A stretch of 64,000 nucleotides of DNA, taken from assembly GCF_014322795.1 (NCBI RefSeq), contig NZ_JAASTT010000018.1:1-64000 (forward strand), written 5' to 3'. Positions within the stretch are counted from its first letter, which is position 1. Every line of letters begins with the position of its first letter. Source of the DNA: Paenilisteria portnoyi (lineage in GTDB: Bacteria > Bacillota > Bacilli > Lactobacillales > Listeriaceae). This document shows positions 35,610 through 45,082 of this stretch, piece by piece. Made by a program: the position numbers and the translations under genes. The notes beneath the pieces were generated by a model that worked only from the letters and a program-made list of their open reading frames with translations, did not search any database and had not been told where the DNA came from.

Positions 35610-38600
35610 ATGAAAAAAGCATTATGGAAAGATATATGGCGAGAAATCGCAAAATCTAAAGGCAGATTTATTTCGATTTTCCTACTCATCGCGCTCGGTG
35701 TGGCCTTTTTTGTGGGCTTAAAAGCGACTGGTCCTGATATGATTAACACGACGGATAAGTACTATGACGCGCAGAATTTGATGGATTTGCAGGTGCAGTC
35801 GACGTACGGTTTGAACAAGGATGATATTGCCATTTTAAATGATATTCCGGGTGTGAGAACGGTTCAGCCAGGCTATACGACGGATGTGATGTTCCAGGAT
35901 TCGCTGCTCATTACGAAGGTTTTTTCTTTGCCACAGAATAATCTGATTAATAAATATACCGTTGAGAAAGGCCGGTTGCCGACGAAGAGTGGCGAAATCG
36001 CGATTGATTCTATCGGGAAAGCCACAAATCATTACAAAATTGGCGATAAAATTACATTCGTAAACAGCGATGGTAGCGCTATGAAAGGGAAGTTTCATGT
36101 CACTACTTTTACGGTTGTTGGGACGGTTTCTTCGGCGGAATATATCGAAAAAGGAACGCGCGGGACGTCGACAATCGGGAATGGACGCGCGGATATTTTT
36201 GCAGTGGTTCCTGAGGCTGATTTTGATGCAAAATATTACTCGACAGCGTTCATGACGTTTGATAATACGGTGAATGCGGAGGCTTATAGTGATGCGTATG
36301 ATTCGGCGAGCGAGCGAAATACAGCACTCGTGAAAACAGCGCTAAAGGGGCAACCAGAAGCTCGATTGGACGCGATTCAAGCGGATGGCCAGGTGAAAAT
36401 CGATGAGGGGCGCAAAAAAATCGCGGATGGCCTTGCGGAAATCGAGAAGAATCAGCGGAAATTGGATGATGCGCGTGCGACGATAGATCAAGGCTGGGCG
36501 CAGTATTATGACGGCAAACGGGAGCTGGAAACGAAGCTCGCAGATGGCCAAGCTGAGATTGATAAGAACGAGGCAAAACTTGCGCAGGCTAAGAAGGATA
36601 TCGCGGTGGCGGAACGAAAGATTGCGGATGGCGAGGCGCAGATTAATGACGCCGAATCGCAATTGGAAGACGCCCAGTTGGAGCTGGAAGATGGGCAGAT
36701 GATGCTTGACGAGAGCAAGGAACAACTCGCGATGGTGCAACGTTTGTACAACGCTGTGAAGGACTATACGCTTGGTGATATTCCAGTCGCAGATTTGGAT
36801 GAAGAGACGCAACAGGAGATCATTGATAATGCCAACGCGTTTGATCCCGAGCTCGGCGGCTACATTCAAGATTATTTTGACGGCACGCTTTCGGAAGATC
36901 AGCTAAACCGCCTGAAAAACGAAGCTACCAGTCAGCTTGCGACGGCAAATAAGGAAGTCTCAGATGCCCAGCGGGAAATCAATCGAAACCGCCAATTGCT
37001 CGCCGATAAACAACGCGAATTAGCAACGAAGAAACGGGAGCTGGATCAGGCTAAAGAGAAGTTAGCGCAAGGCAAGACGGACTACGCAAATGGGATGGCC
37101 AAGCTTAAAGCAGGGAAGCAGAAGCTCGCGGACGCCAAAACAGCTGGTTATGCTAAACTCGACGCTGCAAAAGCCAAGTTGGATGCTGCTGAAGCGACGT
37201 ATGCGGCGAATTTAGCTACTTTTGAAGCGGAGAAAAAGAAGGCTCTGGCGGAGATTGCTACCGCGAAGAAAGACCTCCAAATTGCGCAGGAAAAATTGGA
37301 CGCGCTCGATTTGCCGAAGTATTTTATTAGTGATCGGACGGATAATCCTGGTTATACGGAATATAAAGATAATGCGGACCGGATTGCATCGCTTTCCACA
37401 GCCTTTCCTGTGTTCTTCTTTTTGATTGCCGCGCTCGTTTGTTTGACGACGATGACACGGATGATTGAAGAGCAAAGAACGCAGACTGGGACGCTAAAAG
37501 CGCTTGGATACAGCAATGTCGATATTATCGCTAAATTCCTTGTATATGGGTCACTGGCAAGTCTAGCTGGGACTGTGATTGGACTCGCGATAGGTTTTCA
37601 AGCGTTCCCGCAAATCATTTTTGTGGCTTACGGTTCACTTTATAATTTGCCAGCGCTTGATATCTCCTTTTATTGGAGTTATAGCCTAATTTCGCTTGCC
37701 GTAGCGCTATTCTGTACGACTTTGACGGCTTTTGTAGCGTGTCGTGCGGAATTACGAGAAAACGCGGCTTCCTTGATGCGTCCAAAAGCGCCGAAAAATG
37801 GGAAGCGAATCTTGTTGGAACGCGTGCCTTTCGTCTGGAAACGGATGAATTTTACAAGCAAAGTCACAGCGCGGAATATTTTCCGTTACAAACAGCGAAT
37901 GCTGATGACAATCCTTGGTGTGGCGGGATGTACAGCGCTTCTGCTCACCGGTTTTGGCCTCAAGAATTCGATTGGTGACATCGTGCCGCTACAATACGAT
38001 CAAATTATGAAATACGATGCGGTCGTTGTTTTGGATAGTAATGCGACGAAAACGCCGCTTCAGGACTACAACACGATCATCGATAACACGCCAAATGTGA
38101 AAAGTGCTCTCGATGTTGCTCAAAAAAATATGACGGCAGTTGAAAAAGGTGTTGCAAATCAAGGCGCGACGCTGATTACACCGAAATCACTAGACAATTT
38201 CAGCAACTACGTCGTGTTACGCGACCGGAAAACACAGAAAGCCGTGCCACTAACCGATAATGGCGCAGTGCTATCGGAAAAACTCGCGAAACTATACGGT
38301 GTCAAACCTGGCGATTCCTTGACCATCAAAGACGGCGACAACAATCGTTATGAAATCAAGGTCACCGGCATCACAGAAACCTACGCGATGCATTACATTT
38401 ACATGACGCCAACCTATTACGACCAAGTTTTCAAAAGTCAGCCAGAATATAATACCCAGCTACTTCAACTCAAAAATACCGATCAAAAATGGCAAGATAA
38501 TTTTGCCGAAAAACTGCTTAAGAATCCCGCTGTGCTCGCCGTCACGTACACAAATACTGCGAGCAATGCGTTTGGAAGTACGATGGATAGTCTGGATATC

Positions 38601-38993
38601 GTGATTGTCGTGCTGATTATTTCAGCGGCAGCACTCGCCTTCATCGTTCTCTACAACCTGACCAATATCAACGTTTCCGAGCGGATTCGCGAATTATCAA
38701 CCATCAAAGTACTCGGCTTCTATCCAAAAGAAGTCACGATGTACGTCTACCGCGAAAATCTGATTTTAACCATGATGGGCATCGTTGTCGGCTTCGTACT
38801 CGGGACATTCCTGCATCGTTTCGTCACCTCCACAGCCGAGGTCGATATCCTGATGTTCAGCCCGACCATCCACGCGATGAGTTATGTCTACGCAGCGATT
38901 CTAACACTGCTATTCTCAACGCTTGTCATGATTGTTATGCATATCAAATTAAAGCGAGTAGACATGATTGAAGCACTAAAATCAGTAGAATAA
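35610..38993 (+). CDS. FtsX-type ABC permease with long extracytoplasmic coiled coil
   Basis: ATG at 35610 (AAGGAG site) is the start; upstream codons overlap the ATPase gene. The 1127-residue protein has one N-terminal helix (about 18-38), then a large extracytoplasmic region. That region includes a long Ala/Lys/Glu/Asp heptad coiled coil at about 250-580, broken by a helical insert near 385-440. Three helices of an FtsX domain follow (from about 600), then a second FtsX domain at the C-terminus. It resembles export or envelope-stress permeases, not a nutrient importer. The coil could reach into the cell wall, as with FtsX/EcsB-type mechanotransmission. Cargo unknown. Confidence 0.88.
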   Translation: MKKALWKDIWREIAKSKGRFISIFLLIALGVAFFVGLKATGPDMINTTDKYYDAQNLMDLQVQSTYGLNKDDIAILNDIPGVRTVQPGYTTDVMFQDSLLITKVFSLPQNNLINKYTVEKGRLPTKSGEIAIDSIGKATNHYKIGDKITFVNSDGSAMKGKFHVTTFTVVGTVSSAEYIEKGTRGTSTIGNGRADIFAVVPEADFDAKYYSTAFMTFDNTVNAEAYSDAYDSASERNTALVKTALKGQPEARLDAIQADGQVKIDEGRKKIADGLAEIEKNQRKLDDARATIDQGWAQYYDGKRELETKLADGQAEIDKNEAKLAQAKKDIAVAERKIADGEAQINDAESQLEDAQLELEDGQMMLDESKEQLAMVQRLYNAVKDYTLGDIPVADLDEETQQEIIDNANAFDPELGGYIQDYFDGTLSEDQLNRLKNEATSQLATANKEVSDAQREINRNRQLLADKQRELATKKRELDQAKEKLAQGKTDYANGMAKLKAGKQKLADAKTAGYAKLDAAKAKLDAAEATYAANLATFEAEKKKALAEIATAKKDLQIAQEKLDALDLPKYFISDRTDNPGYTEYKDNADRIASLSTAFPVFFFLIAALVCLTTMTRMIEEQRTQTGTLKALGYSNVDIIAKFLVYGSLASLAGTVIGLAIGFQAFPQIIFVAYGSLYNLPALDISFYWSYSLISLAVALFCTTLTAFVACRAELRENAASLMRPKAPKNGKRILLERVPFVWKRMNFTSKVTARNIFRYKQRMLMTILGVAGCTALLLTGFGLKNSIGDIVPLQYDQIMKYDAVVVLDSNATKTPLQDYNTIIDNTPNVKSALDVAQKNMTAVEKGVANQGATLITPKSLDNFSNYVVLRDRKTQKAVPLTDNGAVLSEKLAKLYGVKPGDSLTIKDGDNNRYEIKVTGITETYAMHYIYMTPTYYDQVFKSQPEYNTQLLQLKNTDQKWQDNFAEKLLKNPAVLAVTYTNTASNAFGSTMDSLDIVIVVLIISAAALAFIVLYNLTNINVSERIRELSTIKVLGFYPKEVTMYVYRENLILTMMGIVVGFVLGTFLHRFVTSTAEVDILMFSPTIHAMSYVYAAILTLLFSTLVMIVMHIKLKRVDMIEALKSVE

Positions 38994-38994
38994 C

Positions 38995-39040
38995 AAATAA
39001 GCGACTTGTTCTTAGTTTTAAGAGCAGTCGCTTATTTTTT
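38995..39040. terminator. Rho-independent terminator
   Basis: AAATAAGCGACT (38995-39006) pairs perfectly with AGTCGCTTATTT (39026-39037), followed by T-run. Between the permease and the thiE remnant. Confidence 0.92.
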
Positions 39041-39231
39041 TATCTAAATGCAGCAATTGTTTGTGGTATATTTTCAGACTTTGCAATCGCAGAAATGACC
39101 GCAACCCCTTCCGCACCAATTTTCAGCGCCAGACTGGAGCGCATCTTCCAAGGTAGACAGTAGCTGTCCTTCTGGAACGTCCTGCGTACCCGCAATAAAA
39201 TAAACTTCTAACGTGTCTTTAACTCTAATTT
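39040..39231 (-). pseudogene. thiE: thiE remnant (thiamine-phosphate synthase), internally deleted and frameshifted
   Basis: Read from about 39231 on the minus strand, one frame gives RVKDTLEVYFIAGTQDVPEG then QLLSTLEDALQSG, the N-terminus of ThiE, with ATT where the start codon should be. A second frame then gives IGAEGVAVISAIAKSENIPQ and TIAAFR before a stop at 39040, the ThiE C-terminus. The middle (about 150 residues, with the phosphate and pyrimidine sites) is gone. The gene cannot make an active enzyme. Confidence 0.85.
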
Positions 39232-39726
39232 CTGTGCGCCCAGTGTTTCGTCGGGTTGTACGTGACCAATACCCATCGACTGCGAAATAGCACTCGTTAT
39301 AAAAGCTTTGGCGGTACGAATCGCGATTTCAGCCGTGATACATGCAGAAAAAGTATACCCAATACCATGTGTTTGCATCGTTTCGACTCGTTTTGCGCCG
39401 ACCCCAAAAGTTGTGTCCCCATCCAAATCCACCGCCTCAATCCCCACATGAGAATAAAATTTTTCCCGCATCGCAAGTTCTGATACCTCCAAAGAAGCCA
39501 GCGACTGACTCAACCCCATCATCGCGCTGTAGTCATCCGCATAAGCAATCCCAAGCGCAATCACCTTCACATAATGCGTCAAATAATAATGATCCTGCAA
39601 CAAATAATACCGAAACGCCTCCTTATCCAAACTCCCATCCACCAACTGCTGCACAAATGGATGATCCTTACTCCTTTGCCAAATTTCCCGATTTTCCGCA
39701 TGTAACTCTTCCGAAAAACGCACCAT
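39208..39726 (-). pseudogene. tenA-thiD in-frame chimera left by deletion of the thiamine operon
   Basis: ATG at 39726 with AAGGAGG. The first about 94 residues are TenA (FSEELHAENREIWQRSKDHP; FRYYLLQDHYYLTHYVKVIA). From about residue 95 on, the sequence is the C-terminus of ThiD/HMP-P kinase (GAKRVETMQTHGIGYTFSAC; RTAKAFITSAISQSMGIGH). TenA normally has about 225 residues and ThiD about 270. A deletion removed the rest of tenA, any thiM and most of thiD, and by chance kept the frame. In the ThiD part the conserved HGTGC is HGIGY, so the anion-hole Cys is lost. The frame is open, but a working enzyme is unlikely. Confidence 0.82.
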
Positions 39727-39821
39727 TTCCAACTCCTCCTTTTTACATACAAAAAAAACGTCTCCCCTCACGTCAACAATAGCGTAAGAAAAGGCGTCAT
39801 GATATCTACATCAAGTTCCCA

Positions 39822-39911
39822 ATACTTCCCTACGCGAGTGCTAACTCAACAGGTTCAAAGGGTCCATGAATTATATTCATATCTCGGTCTTAAGTAAGAC
39901 TCCCCCAGTAT
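39822..39911 (-). promoter_or_regulatory. TPP riboswitch (THI element)
   Basis: Minus strand: P1 pairs ATACT (39907-39911 side) with AGTAT (39822-39826 side). The conserved 3' core is GAACCTGTTGAGTTAGCACT then CGCGTAGGGAAGT, the standard ACCTG...GCGTAGGGAA THI-box pattern. The 5' core has ACCGAGAT in place of CTGAGAT. It lies in the leader of the tenA/thiD chimera. A weak ACGT...ACGT hairpin with eight Ts (39749-39776) between the riboswitch and the ORF may be the expression-platform terminator. Confidence 0.9.
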
Positions 39912-40088
39912 AATAGTCTGGTACACACGCAAGATAAATCGGCGGCAAGCGCTCAATTTGTTTAAAGCACAGTCTTCGTCCTATCAAAAGAACAAACATG
40001 CTCTATCTTGCATTCCATCCCAGTCTCTAATTATTCGTTTTTCACCACCAGTGTACCACAAATAAATTCGATTCTCCAAAAAATACGC

Positions 40089-40112
40089 GTTATCCACTGA
40101 AAAAATGGGTAT
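40089..40112 (+). promoter_or_regulatory. sigma-B promoter of universal stress protein
   Basis: GTTA (40089-40092), 14-bp spacer, GGGTAT (40107-40112), a good match to Listeria/Bacillus sigma-B promoters, 46 bp before the gene. Confidence 0.7.
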
Positions 40113-40157
40113 GGTGTTACTAAGGGGAAACCAACGTAGAGAGGATGGGAAGTCAAA

Positions 40158-40622
40158 ATGACAATCTATCATAGGATTTTAGTAGGTGTGGACGGCTCCA
40201 ATGAAGCAGAAGAAGCTCTAAAACGCGGCATTCAAATTGCAAAAAAAGACGGCGCAACACTCGGAATCGGCTTTGTCGCTGATGTTCGTCGTATCGCTCC
40301 ACTCATCGATTACGAGCAAACATACGCAAAAAAAGCCAAAGAATACGGCAAAGGCCTCGTCGAAATTTATAAAAATGAAGCAGAACAACTAGGCGTCGAA
40401 AACGTAGAAACATTCGTCAAATTCGGAACTCCAAAAACAACTTTTGTAAAGAAAATTATTGGGAAATTCGAGCCAGATTTGGTGCTAGTCGGATCTACCG
40501 GCTTAACACCAACCGAGCAATTTATATTGGGTAGCGTATCCGATTATATCGCCGCACATGCGCCTTGCGATGTTATTGTTGTCCGTGGGAAAAACTGGCG
40601 CGAACGCACAAAAATCGAATAG
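40158..40622 (+). CDS. universal stress protein UspA family
   Basis: A 154-residue single-domain Usp. It begins YHRILVGVDGSNEAEEALKR (ATP-binding first strand) and ends with the nucleotide-binding signature LVLVGSTGLTPTEQFILGSV then SDYIAAHAPCDVIVV. Start at ATG 40158 with a GAGAGGATGG site. The sigma-B-like promoter fits a general stress role. No partner genes. Confidence 0.92.
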   Translation: MTIYHRILVGVDGSNEAEEALKRGIQIAKKDGATLGIGFVADVRRIAPLIDYEQTYAKKAKEYGKGLVEIYKNEAEQLGVENVETFVKFGTPKTTFVKKIIGKFEPDLVLVGSTGLTPTEQFILGSVSDYIAAHAPCDVIVVRGKNWRERTKIE

Positions 40623-40629
40623 CTTAGCG

Positions 40630-40666
40630 AACCAAGTGGAAGGATAGACGCTCTGCTTGGTTTTAT
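40630..40666 (+). terminator. Rho-independent terminator
   Basis: AACCAAG (40630-40636) pairs with CTTGGTT (40656-40662), then TTATT. Ends the stress-protein gene. Confidence 0.75.
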
Positions 40667-40747
40667 TCATGTAGGAAGCGCCAGCCTAATATGCTATACT
40701 ACGAGTATTAACGCACTACATAGTAATAGAAAGAAGGCCTTACCTCC

Positions 40748-41692
40748 ATGCAAACTGAAAAAACGAAAATGTCACTATACTTACTACTCGTCCTCGTTAT
40801 GGCAAGTTGGGGACTAAACGTAACAGCCACAAAAGTCCTAGTCGCCCATTTCCCACCTATCACGATGACATCCTTCCGAATATTCACAGCCGCAGTCGCC
40901 GTTTTTATTTTTCTAATTGCAACCCGCAAATTCAGACTTCCAACACGACGCGAATTCGGCTATATCTTCGCCGGAAGTTTATTCAATATCGCGCTACACC
41001 ATTACTTCCTAGCATCAGGTCTAACGATGACTACAGGAACAAATGGCGGACTTATCTTAGGAATCGGACCCGTATTAACAGCTATTTTAGCCGTTATTTT
41101 TTTGCATGAAAAAATTTCTATCCCACAATTAATCGGCCTCGTAGCTGGACTCCTCGGTGTGTCACTCATCGTACTCACTGGCGGCCAAGGGCTTTCAGGT
41201 GCCTCACTCGGAGATATCTATGTATTTATCGCCATTCTATCGCAATGTTTCAGCTTCATTATCATCAAACGCATCTCCGGCTCACTCGATCCACGGCTAA
41301 TGACCGCGTATATGCTACTCATCGGCTCGATTTTGCTTTTCTGCACCAGCCTTATCGAAGAACCAAACGGACTTGCCCAAATGAGCGGCCATTCACCGTC
41401 CCTATGGCTACTTTTCTTCGCCTCAGCCTTACTCGCGACAGCGTTCGGCAACTTAATTTACAATTTTGCAGTCGGTCAAATCGGTCCATCCAAAACTGCC
41501 ATTTTCATGAATCTAAATCCCTTTTTCTCACTTATCGGTGCGGCTTTATTCCTAAACGAACAGATTAGCCTGATGCAAATCCTAGGCTTCATCCTCATTA
41601 TCATCGGCGTCATGCTCGGTTCAGGCGCTCTACCCGAACTCGTTCGTGCCAGAAAAAGAATCCGCAATCCTCAAAAAATCATGGATGAGTGA
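40748..41692 (+). CDS. DMT-superfamily EamA transporter
   Basis: A 314-residue protein with ten transmembrane helices in two EamA repeats (first with SWGLNVTATKVLVAHFPPIT; second starting near LGDIYVFIAILSQCFSFIII). It most likely exports a metabolite, but substrates of this family cannot be predicted. Single gene with its own promoter region; the basic tail (RARKRIRNPQKI) is cytoplasmic. Confidence 0.88.
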   Translation: MQTEKTKMSLYLLLVLVMASWGLNVTATKVLVAHFPPITMTSFRIFTAAVAVFIFLIATRKFRLPTRREFGYIFAGSLFNIALHHYFLASGLTMTTGTNGGLILGIGPVLTAILAVIFLHEKISIPQLIGLVAGLLGVSLIVLTGGQGLSGASLGDIYVFIAILSQCFSFIIIKRISGSLDPRLMTAYMLLIGSILLFCTSLIEEPNGLAQMSGHSPSLWLLFFASALLATAFGNLIYNFAVGQIGPSKTAIFMNLNPFFSLIGAALFLNEQISLMQILGFILIIIGVMLGSGALPELVRARKRIRNPQKIMDE

Positions 41693-41726
41693 TGCCTCGT
41701 AAAAAGCATTCCATCCATGATTCTAA

Positions 41727-42686
41727 TTATTTCTGGACATAGGAACTCTGCTCCACAATAAATCGCGGTCTTTGTTTTACCTCAGAGTAAATACGCCCAA
41801 TATATTCTCCAACAACACCTAAACTCATCATCTGCACGCCTCCAATAATCCAAATCGAAAGCATCAAAGACGACCATCCAGTCGTTGCCGTACCAGATAA
41901 ATGCTGTATAAATGTAAAAATACCAATCACGATTGCAATGACAAACATAAGCGCGCCAAGTCCTGTCACCAGACGAATCGGCGCCACACTAAACGACGTC
42001 AAGCCATCCGCTGCAAAAGCAAGCATCTTCTTCAACGGGTACTTAGATTCACCCGCAAACCGTTCTTTCCGGTGATAATACACCTTCTCCGATTTAAACC
42101 CAATCAGCGGCACAATCCCGCGCAAGAAAATATTATTCTCTGGAAACAAGTTCATCTCCTGTAACGCCATGCTTCCAAGTAATCGGTAATCCGCATGATC
42201 TGGAATCAAATGAATCCCGAACTTACCCATCATACTATAAAATAAATGCGCCGAACCACGCTTAAACCGCGTATCCGTCTTACGCTCATCACGAATCCCA
42301 TAAACGACCTCATAGCCCGCACGATATTTCTCCACAAATTCCGGAATCACACCAACATCATCCTGTAAATCCGAATCAATAGAAATAATACAATCCGAAC
42401 GACCTTCCACCGCCTGCATTCCAGCAAGCAAGGCATTTTGATGTCCAAAATTCCGACTCAATTTCACACCATTTGTATAATCCTCCATCGCCATCGCATT
42501 CGCAATAATATCCCACGTCTTATCACGACTTCCATCATCCACGAAAAGCAAATCACTATCCTCATGTATTACCATTTTGTTCTTCATATCCCGCAGAATC
42601 AGCCCCAACTGACTCATCGTCTCCTTCAAAACTTCCTCCTCATTGTAGCAAGGAACAATAATCGTTAATAATGGTTTATCCCGCAT
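41727..42686 (-). CDS. GtrB/YkoT-like polyprenyl-phosphate glycosyltransferase
   Basis: A 319-residue GT2 enzyme. TIIVPCYNEEEVLKET and the DSDLQDDVGVIPEF metal site (D-x-D) lie in the catalytic domain, and YRLLGSMALQEMN near residue 168 is typical of GtrB/DPMS relatives. Two C-terminal helices (about 232-255 and 268-290) anchor it. It would load a sugar on undecaprenyl phosphate. It overlaps the DUF6044-type gene by 11 bp; together they look like the B. subtilis ykoT-ykoS pair for envelope glycosylation. Confidence 0.9.
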   Translation of the reverse strand: MRDKPLLTIIVPCYNEEEVLKETMSQLGLILRDMKNKMVIHEDSDLLFVDDGSRDKTWDIIANAMAMEDYTNGVKLSRNFGHQNALLAGMQAVEGRSDCIISIDSDLQDDVGVIPEFVEKYRAGYEVVYGIRDERKTDTRFKRGSAHLFYSMMGKFGIHLIPDHADYRLLGSMALQEMNLFPENNIFLRGIVPLIGFKSEKVYYHRKERFAGESKYPLKKMLAFAADGLTSFSVAPIRLVTGLGALMFVIAIVIGIFTFIQHLSGTATTGWSSLMLSIWIIGGVQMMSLGVVGEYIGRIYSEVKQRPRFIVEQSSYVQK

Positions 42687-44373
42687 TCAAGTCACCTACT
42701 TTATATAAGTATATTTTCCAAGTTGACTGTTCATCCTCAAATGTTTTTTCTAAATGTAGATTATTCTCCGCCGCATTATCAATTGGCACCGCAGAGAAAA
42801 TATATTCCCCGCCCATATCTTTAAATGCCTTCGTATCAAGCTCCAAATGCTTAATATGCTTTGTAGAGTGCTTATCGAATAAATAATTTTTCCCAAGTTC
42901 TGCGGAGAATATATATACCCGGTTTCCCCAACCATCATAATAATCCTTCAACAACGGACTCTTATCCAGCTCTTTCGCAATAATCTCACGGAACTTCGCT
43001 TTATAACTTAGCGGATAGGAATTCACATACCCATCCAACGTATAAAAACCATTCTCCTGTGAAATCGAAGGGTGAATTCCAATACTCGCCACCCGGTAAT
43101 CCTTCTGTGGCTTCCCAATATAGGCTTTTATATCCTGAAATTGATCCCTCGCATAAAACTGATCAATCGAAGGTGTCCCGGCCACGCGATAAAGGATCTC
43201 TGAATTCCCGGCAAATACCACGCCAATCTGCAGAACCAACCCTAAAATCGCAATTTTTTTCCACCAACCACCTTTACTCACAAAATAAACGAGCGCAAGA
43301 GCAAATAATCCATAAAAAATGAACGGCTGTAAAAAATGGAACCGCGAAAAGTTAAATGAGCGCATAATTGAAATCTGTTCTTTAATCGGATTCCAAGCAT
43401 CCCACCACCAGAACGCGTACCAAATCGATAACGAGAAGTTAAGCGCCAGTAACCACAAAAATGGTTTTTGAGTTCGCCAATCTTTTTTCACTAACATCAC
43501 AATGAAGGCTAGCAAAATCACTGGCAAAATAACATACGTAGCAAGCGATTGATCATGCGTATGTCCAATCGCGAAATTCTTAAACGTCAGCCTAATCGAC
43601 CCTAAAAAACTATTATTTGGCAAATCAAATGCACTTCTTGAATCTGGCTCATTCGTTTGAAAAAACATCTGCGAAATAAAGCGATAATTCACCACACAAT
43701 AAATGGCCGACATATAAGCCATACTACCAAAAAAGCGCCAATTCCAGCCACGTTTCTTCACAATATCATACACCCAAATACACGCCACTAAAAACAACAA
43801 GAAGCAAAAACCAAGAATCAGGCTGGAATAAAACGGCAACAGTGTCAAAATCAACCAATTCCAAATACTCTTCTTCCCTTTACGGATATTCAGAAACGCC
43901 CATAACGCAAGCGGCATTCCCAGCGTACTAAGCATTCCCGATGGCCAAAATGGCGTCAAAGCAAATGCGACTGCCACAAATAGTGTTATGTATTTTTTCG
44001 ACGGATCTTTAATAATATAATCACGCAACCACAATCGCATACCAATAAACGCAATTATTCGCGTAATCAGCTGACTAACGGCAAAAGCGAGCGGTGTCGG
44101 AAAAATGGCGTACAACCACACAATTCCAACAAACTGCGAATCAAACGCATCCCTCGGCGCAACACCATCCAACATTTGAGGAATATTACTCCCCGTCTTC
44201 GCCAAATAATTCCCACTATCGAGCAATACCCGATACCACGTCATATTAGAATCCAAATTATCATGAATTCGGATATGACTGTTTCCACCAAGAATAAATA
44301 GCGGCGCCGTGAAAATAAGTATCAGCGCGATTGCCAACAATTCCTGCTTTCTTTCTATCACCCATGCTTTCAT
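42676..44373 (-). CDS. DUF6044/YkoS-like multi-pass glycosylation membrane protein
   Basis: ATG at 44373 has the AAGAGGTG site; an upstream start at 44406 lacks one. The 565-residue protein has about 11-12 membrane helices and a soluble C-terminal domain. Just after TM1 there is SHIRIHDNLDSNMTWYRVLL, with acidic residues of the type found in GT-C transferases. It likely transfers the lipid-linked sugar made by the downstream GtrB-like enzyme onto a wall polymer or protein. Acceptor unknown. Confidence 0.78.
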   Translation of the reverse strand: MKAWVIERKQELLAIALILIFTAPLFILGGNSHIRIHDNLDSNMTWYRVLLDSGNYLAKTGSNIPQMLDGVAPRDAFDSQFVGIVWLYAIFPTPLAFAVSQLITRIIAFIGMRLWLRDYIIKDPSKKYITLFVAVAFALTPFWPSGMLSTLGMPLALWAFLNIRKGKKSIWNWLILTLLPFYSSLILGFCFLLFLVACIWVYDIVKKRGWNWRFFGSMAYMSAIYCVVNYRFISQMFFQTNEPDSRSAFDLPNNSFLGSIRLTFKNFAIGHTHDQSLATYVILPVILLAFIVMLVKKDWRTQKPFLWLLALNFSLSIWYAFWWWDAWNPIKEQISIMRSFNFSRFHFLQPFIFYGLFALALVYFVSKGGWWKKIAILGLVLQIGVVFAGNSEILYRVAGTPSIDQFYARDQFQDIKAYIGKPQKDYRVASIGIHPSISQENGFYTLDGYVNSYPLSYKAKFREIIAKELDKSPLLKDYYDGWGNRVYIFSAELGKNYLFDKHSTKHIKHLELDTKAFKDMGGEYIFSAVPIDNAAENNLHLEKTFEDEQSTWKIYLYKVGDLNAG

Positions 44374-44456
44374 CCAATTACACCTCTTTTTTGCGTCTGT
44401 TGTCAATTATAACAATACTTCCCATGCATCGCAAAAAAAATAAAAAAATGAGGCCC

Positions 44457-45053
44457 TTACACCCTCACACTGCCAACTAAGCGCACATTTTGCTCCAAAA
44501 ACTGCTCTACTTCTACTCTATAAGATTCCTTAAATAATAAATAAGTCCCTTCCCCCGTAGAAAAACACTCCTTTATAATACAAATCACAAAAAAACTCGG
44601 ATTCAGTGTATCATACTTTCCATTTCGCAGATTCAAAAGTGATGTTGGCACATATTTATCTACGTGCGCATACTTCAACGTCATCGCCAAAATACTCCTA
44701 CTCGATCTAATCGCCATATCATATGCCAAATGCAAGTAGGCGCCACGATGACATACTTTCACCTGATCTCCAATCAACTCATTCAAAAGCGGCAAAACTT
44801 GTAACTTCTGCTTTGTTGTACCATCTTTCTTCAAAATAACATCCTTTATCCGCAATGTTCTATTATCAATATCATTATAAAAAGTCGCAGCACCATGCCG
44901 ATACTGTACACCGCACAGATGCATAAAATTCGATGCTGTCATATAAATAGAAAACTGCTTGATAGTTTCTTTATCCTTATACACATAAATAACCCGTTTG
45001 TTAACAAAATGTTCCTTAAAAAATGCATGCCCACTCGTCAGTTGTTTCAACAT
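44457..45053 (-). CDS. candidate RNase toxin of a type III-like toxin-antitoxin system (PBECR4-like)
   Basis: ATG at 45053 has a GAGGAG site 8 nt upstream; a GTG at 45062 is a less likely start. The 198-residue soluble protein has SIYMTASNFMHLCGVQYRHG, FYNDIDNRTLRIKDVIL, KQKLQVLPLLNELIG and YVPTSLLNLRNGK. The N-F-x-H-L-x-G start and the pattern that follows recall the PBECR4 branch of Barnase-EndoU-ColicinE5/D-RelE nucleases (from memory). I do not recognise it as ToxN, AbiQ, CptN or TenpN. The leader carries a promoter, 52-bp tandem repeats and a terminator hairpin, the layout of type III systems, where the RNA repeats inhibit the nuclease. The nuclease function and the pairing are inferences. 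Confidence 0.6.
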   Translation of the reverse strand: MLKQLTSGHAFFKEHFVNKRVIYVYKDKETIKQFSIYMTASNFMHLCGVQYRHGAATFYNDIDNRTLRIKDVILKKDGTTKQKLQVLPLLNELIGDQVKVCHRGAYLHLAYDMAIRSSRSILAMTLKYAHVDKYVPTSLLNLRNGKYDTLNPSFFVICIIKECFSTGEGTYLLFKESYRVEVEQFLEQNVRLVGSVRV

Positions 45054-45082
45054 AGTTAACACTCCTCGTATAATGGGATAAA

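Noticed and set aside
39749-39776. Strong intrinsic terminator of the TPP riboswitch
   Set aside because: The ACGT stem is only four base pairs; the T-run is good but the structure is weak, so it is mentioned only as a possibility.
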